Source: Actinomycetes bacterium (GTDB taxonomy: Bacteria > Actinomycetota > Acidimicrobiia > Acidimicrobiales > JAJYPT01). From it: a stretch of 19,870 bases of DNA. The notes beneath the pieces are model-generated. The model saw only the letters and a list, made by a program, of their open reading frames with translations, was not told the origin of the DNA and did no database searches. The stretch is taken from contig JAJYPT010000015.1 of the NCBI GenBank assembly GCA_021795135.1, positions 1 to 19,870 on the forward strand, written 5' to 3'. The translations under genes and the position numbers were made by a program. How positions within the stretch are numbered: the stretch's first letter is position 1; every line of letters starts with the position of its first letter. This document shows positions 7,133 through 14,154 of this stretch, piece after piece.

Positions 7133-8950
7133 TTATTTTTTAAAAGGCTTTATACCAAAGGCTCTTTCTAGAGAAATTAAAGCATTATTAGCCGAAAAAG
7201 ATCTAACTACGCAAGAAATACGAATAGAAGAAGTTGAAATCATAGAAATATTAATCTCTTCTTCAGCCAAAGCAGCAAATAAAGTTGCCGTTACTCCAGG
7301 GTGAGTTTTGATTCCTGCTCCTGCAAGAGAGATTCTCATTATTTCAGAATCATAGAAAACTCCTCTACCTCCTATCTGAGGCAATAGTTGTTCAACCACA
7401 TCAATTGCATCTTGAACAAACTGCTTTGGAAGGGTAAAAGAAATATCGGTAGTACCTTGAGTTGAAGTATTTTGAACAATCATATCTATGTTCAATCCCT
7501 TATTTGCCAAAGCTCTAAATAACACTGCCGCAACTCCAGGTTGGTCTGGTACTGCTGTTACGACTACTTCTGCTTCAGAAGTGTCATAACTCAATTCTGA
7601 AATTATTGCTCTTTCCATAGAGCCAGTCTCGTCGCTTACCCAAGTACCTGGTTCTTCAGCCTTGTTTCCTAAAGTCGGCTTATTTGGAATTTCATCTTTT
7701 TCAATAAAGGCAGCAACGGAATCAGAAGTTGAAGATGTTGTCTCATTAGATAAGGAAAAATCTCTATGTAAAGCAGATACTGCTTTTTCAATATCTTGGT
7801 CTCTGACAACACAAGAAGTTCGTATAGAAGAAGTTGAAATCATCTCTATGTTGATATTTTCTTTAGCTAAAATTTCAAACATCTTTGCTGCAACTCCAGG
7901 ATTAGCCTTCATTCCAGCACCTACTAAAGAAACTCTTGCTATGTGATCATCAAGCAAAACCTCTGTGCGCATATCTTGGGGTAATTCTTCAACTACCTTT
8001 AATGCGGTTTGAATGTCATCTTTTGGCACAAGAAAAGAAATATCAGTCTTTCCTTCAATTGATGCGTTTTGAACTACCATATCGACATTTACCCCATTAT
8101 CAGCCAAGCTCCTAAACAAAACCGAAGCTATTCCTGGCTGGTCCGGAAGAGATTTGACTGTAACTTTTGCTTCGGAGTCATCATGGGTAACTCCAGCTAT
8201 CAAAAGTGGGCCTTGAGCAATTTCTCCCCCTACTAAAGTTCCCGGTTCCCAAGTAAAACTGGAACGTACATGTAAAACTATCCCATAGTTTCGGGCAAAC
8301 TCGACAGAACGATGTACTAATACTCTTCCACCGGTTGCAGCCATTTCTAACATTTCTTCGAAAGATAGCTGGGGAATTCTTCTAGCAGTTGGAACTAGTC
8401 TAGGATCAGCAGTAAATACCCCTGAAACATCTGTATAAATTTCACAAGTCTTGCTACCTAAAGCAGCCGCTAGAGCAACAGCTGTGGTATCTGTGCCACC
8501 CCTACCTAAAGTTGTTATATTTCCTTCTAAGGATACACCTTGAAAACCAGCAATTATTGGAATAAAGCCCTCAGAAATAGCTTTGGTAATCCGATCACCT
8601 TTTACTTCTAAAATCTTTGCTCTTCCATATATAGAATCAGTTATGATTCCAGCCTGACTACCAGTAAATGAAATAGCTTTTACTCCCAGATCTTGTAAAG
8701 CCATAGCTAAAAGGGCCATGGATATACGTTCTCCTGAACTAAGAAGCATATCCATTTCCCGGCCAGCTTTTACTTTACTTACCTCATTGGCAAGATATAG
8801 TAATTCATCAGTTGTATGGCCCATGGCACTTACTACGACGATTAAATCATTTCCTCTTCTTTTAGTTCTAACTATATGATCAGCTACTACTTTTATCCTA
8901 TTAGGATCACTTAAAGAAGTTCCACCAAACTTTTGTATAACCAGAGTCAC
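7133..8950 (-). CDS. lysC: Aspartate kinase with four ACT domains
   Basis: A 605-residue aspartokinase, well above the common 400-470. It phosphorylates aspartate, the committed step of the lysine/threonine/methionine pathway. The kinase domain runs 1 to about 250, with KFGGTS (7-12), a GRGGTD block near 149-154 and the Y-T-D-V-S-G-V block near 172-178. ACT domains occupy about 262-395, then a Ser/Glu-rich linker (about 400-450), then a second ACT pair about 458-600. The two pairs are clearly copies: DQPG recurs at 269-272 and 468-471, and ISTSSIR at 371 and 571. ACT domains bind effector amino acids. Start is GTG at 8948-8950; MTLVIQKFGG matches the family N-terminus. No ribosome site is visible; TAGCTT lies seven bases upstream. 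Confidence 0.95.
   Translation of the reverse strand: MTLVIQKFGGTSLSDPNRIKVVADHIVRTKRRGNDLIVVVSAMGHTTDELLYLANEVSKVKAGREMDMLLSSGERISMALLAMALQDLGVKAISFTGSQAGIITDSIYGRAKILEVKGDRITKAISEGFIPIIAGFQGVSLEGNITTLGRGGTDTTAVALAAALGSKTCEIYTDVSGVFTADPRLVPTARRIPQLSFEEMLEMAATGGRVLVHRSVEFARNYGIVLHVRSSFTWEPGTLVGGEIAQGPLLIAGVTHDDSEAKVTVKSLPDQPGIASVLFRSLADNGVNVDMVVQNASIEGKTDISFLVPKDDIQTALKVVEELPQDMRTEVLLDDHIARVSLVGAGMKANPGVAAKMFEILAKENINIEMISTSSIRTSCVVRDQDIEKAVSALHRDFSLSNETTSSTSDSVAAFIEKDEIPNKPTLGNKAEEPGTWVSDETGSMERAIISELSYDTSEAEVVVTAVPDQPGVAAVLFRALANKGLNIDMIVQNTSTQGTTDISFTLPKQFVQDAIDVVEQLLPQIGGRGVFYDSEIMRISLAGAGIKTHPGVTATLFAALAEEEINISMISTSSIRISCVVRSFSANNALISLERAFGIKPFKK
7207..8170 (-). repeat. Internal duplication of the aspartokinase ACT pair
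   Basis: The regulatory part of lysC is present twice, offset by about 200 codons. Identity remains visible at DNA level: a 20-base match occurs at 7224-7243 and again at 7824-7843, exactly 600 bases apart. The copies have diverged elsewhere, so the duplication is not recent. Confidence 0.85.
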
Positions 8951-9076
8951 ATTTTTGAAGCTAATCGCAATAAAAGACTTATGCTAGTCAAATTGGTTAT
9001 TTTTATAATAATTATTTTTAGTAAAGTAATAATTTGGCTAAAACTAACAAGTTCGACAAAAAATATAGGAGACAAC

Positions 9077-9631
9077 ATGGCAATTGAATGTCCAGCAGTT
9101 GACGGATCTAGCCCTAAAAGACAAAAATTTGATCAAGCACCTCCAATGTGTATAGACCCTAATAAAAGCTATACGGCAGAAATGGTAACTAATAAAGGAT
9201 CTTTAACAATTTTTCTAGACCCTCAATTAGCACCAAAAACTGTTAATAATTTTGTTTTTCTAGCTAGATATCATTACTTTGATGGAGTAAGTTTTCATAG
9301 AATTATTCCTGGCTTTGTTCTTCAAGGAGGGGATCCAGAAGGAACAGGACGTGGAGGTCCTGGGTATAGATTTGAAGACGAATTACCAAAACCTGGAAAA
9401 TATGAGCTGGGATCTCTTGCTATGGCTAATGCAGGACCCGATACCAATGGGAGCCAATTCTTCATAATAAGTGGACCTAGTGGGCAATCACTACCTCCTC
9501 AATATTCCTTATTTGGGAAAGTCATAAAGGGACTAGATGTAGTAGCAGAAATTGATCGAGTTGGAACATCATCTGGGAAACCAAAAGAAAATATTATTAT
9601 AGAGTCAGTAACAATCAAAGAAAACGACTGA
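9077..9631 (+). CDS. Cyclophilin-type peptidyl-prolyl isomerase
   Basis: A 184-residue cyclophilin that catalyses cis-trans isomerisation of peptidyl-proline bonds. Core motifs are present: VNNFVFLARYHYFDGVSFHR with the catalytic arginine, IIPGFVLQGGDP, and NGSQFFI. An N-terminal extension (ECPAVDGSSPKRQKF then PPMCIDP) precedes the fold and resembles actinobacterial homologues as I recall them. ATG 9077 is chosen because GGAGA at 9068-9072 sits ideally upstream. An in-frame upstream ATG at 8981 would add a hydrophobic, possibly membrane-spanning segment but has no ribosome site. Without it the protein is predicted cytosolic. It is divergent from lysC, with 126 bases between starts. Confidence 0.9.
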   Translation: MAIECPAVDGSSPKRQKFDQAPPMCIDPNKSYTAEMVTNKGSLTIFLDPQLAPKTVNNFVFLARYHYFDGVSFHRIIPGFVLQGGDPEGTGRGGPGYRFEDELPKPGKYELGSLAMANAGPDTNGSQFFIISGPSGQSLPPQYSLFGKVIKGLDVVAEIDRVGTSSGKPKENIIIESVTIKEND

Positions 9632-9655
9632 TTAGGTAGTTAATTGAAATAGTGA

Positions 9656-9710
9656 TAGACCATTTCATCTATGATCCTGGATTATCCTAAGGATAAGATG
9701 GAATGGTCTA
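9656..9710. terminator. Hairpin between cyclophilin and S51-like genes
   Basis: Outer arms 9656-9670 and 9696-9710 pair over 15 positions with one G-U, enclosing a smaller ATCCT/AGGAT stem. It lies between converging genes and could serve both. Confidence 0.65.
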
Positions 9711-9719
9711 AATAAAGTT

Positions 9720-10400
9720 TTAAGCTAGTGAAAGATCCTCGAGACTCACTTCATTCCTATTTAAATAGAAATGAACTTTTCCCACTCCTGCACTTTGCCA
9801 TATACCATTGGAATTTCGTATTAAAGCACTACGATTTGATAAACCAACAAGAGGTATTCCTTGGGGCATCAAAGATAGGGTCCTATTTACTTTATCTTGG
9901 GACCACTCTTCAAAATTAGGTATTAGACCAAGTTGTTCAACCATACCCAAACCCACAGTAAAAGCTCCTCCTCGGGGATCTACCATAGGGTCCACCAGAA
10001 CCATAGCTCCAGCTCCAGCTCCAGCTATAGCTACTCCTTGATGCCAAAGTTGGAGTAATAACTCAAAACATAGAGAGTCTTTTAAAACTGAGCGTAGATG
10101 TAAGGGAGAGCCATCTGATATATAAATAAGATCGGCTTTGCGTAAAATCTTTAAATTATCTTTATCTTGGGCATCTTTTCTGGACAATATCATAGCGCCT
10201 TCAACTTCTGAACCTAGCTCTGAAAACCATTGGGTAGCTTTTTCTAACGCTTTGAAAGGATTTTCATAAGATTGAGCTGTAGGTAATATCACTACCTTCC
10301 TACCAGGTAGTGAATCTAGAATTTGAGCATCAAAATCACATCCTTGAGTCCACTCACTTCCCCCTACCAACATCAAAGGGCCAACAGAAGAAGACGTCAT
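9720..10400 (-). CDS. Peptidase S51-like (cyanophycinase/PepE fold) protein lacking the nucleophile serine
   Basis: A 226-residue protein of the type-1 glutamine-amidotransferase-like fold used by cyanophycinase and aspartyl dipeptidase. The N-terminus (PLMLVGGSEWT), the ISDGSP loop (94-99) and the DPMVDPRGGAFTVGLGM block following the nucleophile elbow are family-like. The elbow, normally G-x-S-A-G-A, here reads AGAGAGAM (about 126-133), so glycine replaces the serine nucleophile. The underlying codons form a hexamer GGAGCT repeated three times. The protein is therefore probably not a peptidase, and may bind a ligand or be decaying, though the frame is intact. The start has a GGAG site 11 bases upstream. 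It converges on the cyclophilin gene and stands alone. Confidence 0.75.
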   Translation of the reverse strand: MTSSSVGPLMLVGGSEWTQGCDFDAQILDSLPGRKVVILPTAQSYENPFKALEKATQWFSELGSEVEGAMILSRKDAQDKDNLKILRKADLIYISDGSPLHLRSVLKDSLCFELLLQLWHQGVAIAGAGAGAMVLVDPMVDPRGGAFTVGLGMVEQLGLIPNFEEWSQDKVNRTLSLMPQGIPLVGLSNRSALIRNSNGIWQSAGVGKVHFYLNRNEVSLEDLSLA

Positions 10401-10774
10401 AAAATTTTAAACTCCAATCAAAATAAGGGAATTACTTTTTGCAATATCAGACTTGATTTTTAAAATATAAGTCTCCCAAACTTTGAATCTTTTACAAGAT
10501 TTTCAACAAAATTGGAAAATATTGTCATATATAACCAATAGTCTATAGCTTTAGTGGAATTGAATTAGTAGTGATTGTCATTGAATTGATTATTGACAAT
10601 AATTTTCATAAATCAAAAACTAATATGTTTGGAAAAAATAGATACGGGAAGAATTTGATCTTATACCCAAATGATTATTTTAGACGCTTGATGACTTTTC
10701 AGTTCTAGATAAGTGATCCTATCTACATTGTTTCCTTTTGTCATTTTAGATTATTCCTATACTAGAAAGAGACT
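10401..10774. other. 374-base non-coding region between divergent genes
   Basis: AT-rich and without a credible reading frame. It holds promoters for the S51-like gene (left) and the antiporter (right), a small AGACTT/AAGTCT hairpin (10449-10474), a Fur-type palindrome and an ATTGTCA/TGACAAT inverted repeat. TATACT at 10758-10763 is a likely -10 box for the antiporter, leaving a leader of only a few bases before ATG 10775. Confidence 0.5.
10574..10608. promoter_or_regulatory. Fur/Zur-like palindrome cluster
   Basis: TGACAATAATTTTCA (10594-10608) fits the 7-1-7 dyad of Fur-superfamily boxes (TGAtAATnATTaTCA) at 12 of 15 symmetric positions. The same TGACAAT also pairs with ATTGTCA at 10574-10580 across 13 bases. 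No fur or metal-transport gene lies nearby, so the function is inferred only from the motif. Confidence 0.35.
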
Positions 10775-12925
10775 ATGTTAACACCTACTAATCTTTTATG
10801 GTTTCTTGTAGCGTTTGTCATTTTGCTAAGCAGCGCTAGACTCTTGGGACAAATTACAAGAGCCTTGGGACAACCTCAAGTAATAGGAGAACTCCTTGCT
10901 GGTATTGTTCTAGGTCCATCTTTAATAGGTGGGGTCTTTCCAGGTTTTTTTCATACCGTTTTCCCTCCCAGCGGAGTTGTGTCTTTACTAAGCCAAGTAC
11001 TTAGTGAACTAGGGGTTATCTTTTTATTATTCCTAAGTGGAATAGAAGTCGATTTTGGATTAGTTAAATCTAAATCCCGACCTGCAATCGTCATTGCAAC
11101 AGCTAGTGTAATTGTTCCTTTTGTAATTGGTTTTATTTTGGCTGATACTTTACCTAAGGCCCTAATAGGAACCCAACATAGCTCTTTGGTATTTAAACTT
11201 TTTGTAGCAACTGCTCTTTCTATATCTGCAATACCAGTAATTGTAAAAATACTGCTAGATATGTCTTTACTAAGAAGAGATGTTGGACAACTAGCAGTTG
11301 CAGCTGGAGTACTAAACGACATGGCAGGATGGTCATTACTGTCAATTGTGGCTGGTATTGCTTCTACAAAATCATTACAACTTGGATTTTTTAGTGTGTC
11401 TATTTTAGGAACGATAGCTTTTGCAATATTTTCTTTTACTTTAGGATTTCGTCTAATTAGAGCCTTTTTACGATGGTTAGATGACCATGCTAGTGGACAA
11501 GGTGCAACCTTCACAGCTGCAATCGTGCTAGGACTAGGTGGAGCAGCAATTACTCAAGCTTTACATATGGAGGCTTTTTTAGGAGCTTTTATAATAGGAA
11601 TTCAATTTGCTAGGATCCCAAGAGTAACTAGAGATATAAGAAAAAACCTAGAGTCTATGACTCTTTCTGTTTTTGCTCCAGTATTTTTTGCAATGGCTGG
11701 ACTAAAGGTAAATATCATCCAAATACTTACTCCCGTTTTGCTTATATCTACCCTAGCTGTAATTGTAGTGGCAACTTTAGGTAAATTTATAGGAACCTAT
11801 ATTGGCGCAAGACTAGTAAAAGTTAGCAAAGGTATGGCAGTTAGCCTTGGAGCTGGTATGAATGCCAGGGGAGCTGTAGAGATTATAGTTGCAACAGTTG
11901 GACTACAGATGAAAGTCATCTCTAGTCCAATGTATTCAATCATTGTAATTATGGCGATCACAACTTCGGCAATGGCTCCTGTTCTTTTGCGTTGGTCTCT
12001 AAATAAAACCCCAACAGAACCTCAAGAAGCAGCAAGGCTAGAAGAAGAAGCCTTCAAAGAAAAAAGCTTTATCCACAGCCTTCATAGGATATTGGTTCCT
12101 GTTTGGAATGAAAGGTCTTTTGCAGCGACACAAGTAGTTAGTCATCTTTCTTCTACCAAAGATCTAGAAGCTTTAGTACTTGGGATAAAAACTGGACAAT
12201 CTATTCTTGGAGGAGAAGTCTCTCAAACTTCAGCTGGATTAGAGAATAAAAAGGACCAAGTTGCTTGGAAATACCGAGAAATCCAGACTCAAGACCAAGT
12301 AAAAGTCGTTCTAGCAGAAGCTGCCAAAGGCTATGACTTGATGGTAATTGAAGCCGAAGTCAGCAAAAAAGGACCTCATCTTTTTGAAGGCTTTGTAGAC
12401 AAACTAATCCAAAATGCTCCTTGTAATGTCTTGGTTTTGCATATGCCTTACATAAAAAGAGACAATCTAAAAATAGAAAAGATACTTGTTCCAACCACTG
12501 GAACCTTCGCTGATCAAAAAACAGCAGAGCTTGGACTTAGTTTGGCAAAAGGTCCCAATGCTCTAATTGACACAATCCATATAGTTGAAACCTTCCCTAA
12601 AGAAGACCCAAGTGGGGGCAGTGTCAGTTCCCATCAAAAATTAGGGCGCAAAGCAACAGATGAGGTGGCAAGACTTGGCAGGACCCTACAAGCTCCAGTA
12701 AGGAGTCAAGTCCAACTTAGAGAGGGAAAAAGTGCAGGGGAAGAAATTGTTCATCAAGCTGAACTAAAAGACTGTGATTTGGTTCTAATGAGTGCAGAAA
12801 GACGTCCTTCTAATCCTGACGAACTATGGGTGGGAAGGACTGTATATAGAGTCCTAAGAACTGCAAAGTGTCCAGTTGGAGTATTATTTGGTCCAGCTTC
12901 TTCGGGTCAAGGATCCAATGCCTAA
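10775..12925 (+). CDS. CPA2 cation/proton antiporter with two universal stress domains
   Basis: A 716-residue membrane protein. Residues 5 to about 410 form a Na+/H+ exchanger (CPA2) domain of about 12 helices, including LGQPQVIGELLAGIVLGP (31-48), an Asn-Asp pair at 181-182 (VLNDMAGW) at the ion site, and GMNARGAVEI (361-370), a strong family motif. Two cytosolic universal stress protein domains follow: about 436-556 (starting HRILVPVW) and 568-706 (starting IEKILVP, ending KCPVGVLFG). These may bind nucleotides and regulate transport. K+ or Na+ cannot be decided; Asn-Asp is often linked to electroneutral exchange, Asp-Asp to electrogenic. ATG 10775 has only a weak purine run upstream. A hairpin follows. 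Confidence 0.9.
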   Translation: MLTPTNLLWFLVAFVILLSSARLLGQITRALGQPQVIGELLAGIVLGPSLIGGVFPGFFHTVFPPSGVVSLLSQVLSELGVIFLLFLSGIEVDFGLVKSKSRPAIVIATASVIVPFVIGFILADTLPKALIGTQHSSLVFKLFVATALSISAIPVIVKILLDMSLLRRDVGQLAVAAGVLNDMAGWSLLSIVAGIASTKSLQLGFFSVSILGTIAFAIFSFTLGFRLIRAFLRWLDDHASGQGATFTAAIVLGLGGAAITQALHMEAFLGAFIIGIQFARIPRVTRDIRKNLESMTLSVFAPVFFAMAGLKVNIIQILTPVLLISTLAVIVVATLGKFIGTYIGARLVKVSKGMAVSLGAGMNARGAVEIIVATVGLQMKVISSPMYSIIVIMAITTSAMAPVLLRWSLNKTPTEPQEAARLEEEAFKEKSFIHSLHRILVPVWNERSFAATQVVSHLSSTKDLEALVLGIKTGQSILGGEVSQTSAGLENKKDQVAWKYREIQTQDQVKVVLAEAAKGYDLMVIEAEVSKKGPHLFEGFVDKLIQNAPCNVLVLHMPYIKRDNLKIEKILVPTTGTFADQKTAELGLSLAKGPNALIDTIHIVETFPKEDPSGGSVSSHQKLGRKATDEVARLGRTLQAPVRSQVQLREGKSAGEEIVHQAELKDCDLVLMSAERRPSNPDELWVGRTVYRVLRTAKCPVGVLFGPASSGQGSNA

Positions 12926-12957
12926 GAAATTGACAAACAAGAGTTAGTAATTGCAAT

Positions 12958-12994
12958 AAATAAGTCAGTTTTTTAAAAACTTATTTTTTATTTA
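12958..12994 (+). terminator. Terminator of the antiporter gene
   Basis: Eight-pair AT-only stem (12958-12965 with 12979-12986) followed by a T-rich tract. Weak but well placed, 33 bases after the stop codon. Confidence 0.5.
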
Positions 12995-13167
12995 ACTGTT
13001 TTTCTTTCAATTCTTAGCTAAATAAATAATTTTTATAACCCATAGTCAAAAACGCAAAAAGGATAATCTAATTTTTTTATCTTAATTCTGCTAGTAAAAC
13101 TTAACAAAGTCTTATAACCATACGAAAGAACTTTATTATATTATTACTTCTGTTAAAAGGTATGTAG

Positions 13168-13902
13168 ATGAATTTTAAAGTTTTGGGTGGGCTATTTGTA
13201 GGGCTATATGCATTATTACTAATAGTTTCTGCTGTTGTTGTTAGTAGTAATTATTTTTTAGTCATATTAGGAACTTCTTTTTTTGTTATCGCTGTTTTAC
13301 TTGGAGTAGGAACCACTTTATTGGGAATAAAAAAAGAAAAGTATCTCAATCAAAAAATAACCCAATTAGAAAAAATATATAGAGCAAAAATAACTGCCTC
13401 ACAAAAAATTACTTCTCAACATTTACTTGATTCAGAAACTGGTCTTGCAGGGGAAGCATTTTTCGATTTAGCTCTTCAAACAAGAATAGCTACAGCCAAA
13501 AGACAACTGTGGCCTACTACTGTGTTGTTATTAGAAATTCAACCAGATAATGAAATAAACAAAGTTGAATACAACAACCAACTAGTAACATCTTTTGCTT
13601 CATTGGTAGTAAAAAACTTTAGGGAGTCAGACCTAGTTTGTCGAATAGGTGAGCTATCGTTTGGAATAAGCCTAGACAATACTTCGAAAGAAGGAGGGGT
13701 ATGGGCAATAGAAAAACTTCAACAAACAATGCTGAAACACAACTTTAAAGTCTCAATAGCAGTAGGTATAGCCACATATCCTACACATGGTTTTAGTTCA
13801 CAAAACTTAATCACTCAAGCCCGACTTGCTTTAGTAAAAGCTTATTCTGTGCAAACAAGCTCAGGAACAACATCTATAGAAATAGCTTCTGAGGATAAAT
13901 AA
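13168..13902 (+). CDS. Membrane protein with degenerate GGDEF domain
   Basis: A 244-residue protein. Two membrane helices (about 5-25 and 29-53) are followed by a short charged coiled stretch (56-75) and a cytosolic GGDEF-like domain (about 84-230). The fold is suggested by DSETGL (88-93, for D-x-x-T-G-L), CRIGELSFGI (158-167, where active enzymes have R-x-GGDEF) and VSIAVGIATYP (195-205). The signature GG[DE]EF is replaced by IGELS, so c-di-GMP synthesis is not expected. It could sense c-di-GMP or GTP, or act as a protein-interaction domain. Start ATG 13168 is supported by AAAAGG at 13155-13160. No EAL domain or other c-di-GMP gene lies in the window. Confidence 0.75.
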   Translation: MNFKVLGGLFVGLYALLLIVSAVVVSSNYFLVILGTSFFVIAVLLGVGTTLLGIKKEKYLNQKITQLEKIYRAKITASQKITSQHLLDSETGLAGEAFFDLALQTRIATAKRQLWPTTVLLLEIQPDNEINKVEYNNQLVTSFASLVVKNFRESDLVCRIGELSFGISLDNTSKEGGVWAIEKLQQTMLKHNFKVSIAVGIATYPTHGFSSQNLITQARLALVKAYSVQTSSGTTSIEIASEDK

Positions 13903-13937
13903 AAGAGAAATTCACAATACTAAAGCTAGTTATCCCC

Positions 13938-13966
13938 AAAGTTATCCCCTTATTGGGGATAACTTT
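13938..13966. terminator. Strong hairpin between GGDEF-like and accE genes
   Basis: Perfect 12-pair stem: AAAGTTATCCCC (13938-13949), loop TTATT, and its complement at 13955-13966. An extra copy of AGTTATCCCC just before (13928-13937) could form an alternative pairing. It sits between two converging genes. Confidence 0.8.
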
Positions 13967-13979
13967 ATTACCTGGAACT

Positions 13980-14147
13980 TTAACTAGGTAAAGAAGGCAT
14001 AAAGGCTGGTGGACGGCTTGCAAATCTCCATCTAACCTTTACTTTATCAACGGGGTCCAAAGAAGGTGGCTGTTGATAAAGTTGAAGAAAACTATTTACT
14101 GCTATTACTGCTGCAAGCTCTTCTTCTGAAAAATTTTCTTTTGACAA
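13980..14147 (-). CDS. Acyl-CoA carboxylase epsilon-like subunit (55 residues, TTG start)
   Basis: A very short frame directly downstream of the carboxylase beta gene. It starts at TTG 14145-14147 (complement), with AGGA five bases upstream overlapping the beta stop codon, and ends at TAA 13980-13982. The protein begins SKENFSEEELAAVIAV and ends with RWRFASRPPAFM. The pattern EELAAV near the N-terminus and W-R-x-A-x-R near the C-terminus is typical of the small epsilon subunits of actinobacterial acyl-CoA carboxylases, which bind and stimulate the beta hexamer. The eight-base gap implies translational coupling. The assignment relies on position plus the two motifs. A non-ATG start and small size make it easy to miss. 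Confidence 0.8.
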   Translation of the reverse strand: MSKENFSEEELAAVIAVNSFLQLYQQPPSLDPVDKVKVRWRFASRPPAFMPSLPS

Positions 14148-14154
14148 AATAGTC

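Noticed and set aside
8933..9076. Upstream start codons for the cyclophilin gene
   Set aside because: They lack ribosome sites and the first overlaps the lysC start; ATG 9077 has an ideal GGAGA site.
10951..11514. 187-codon minus-strand frame within the antiporter gene
   Set aside because: A shadow of the well-supported antiporter coding sequence; no ribosome site and no family resemblance.
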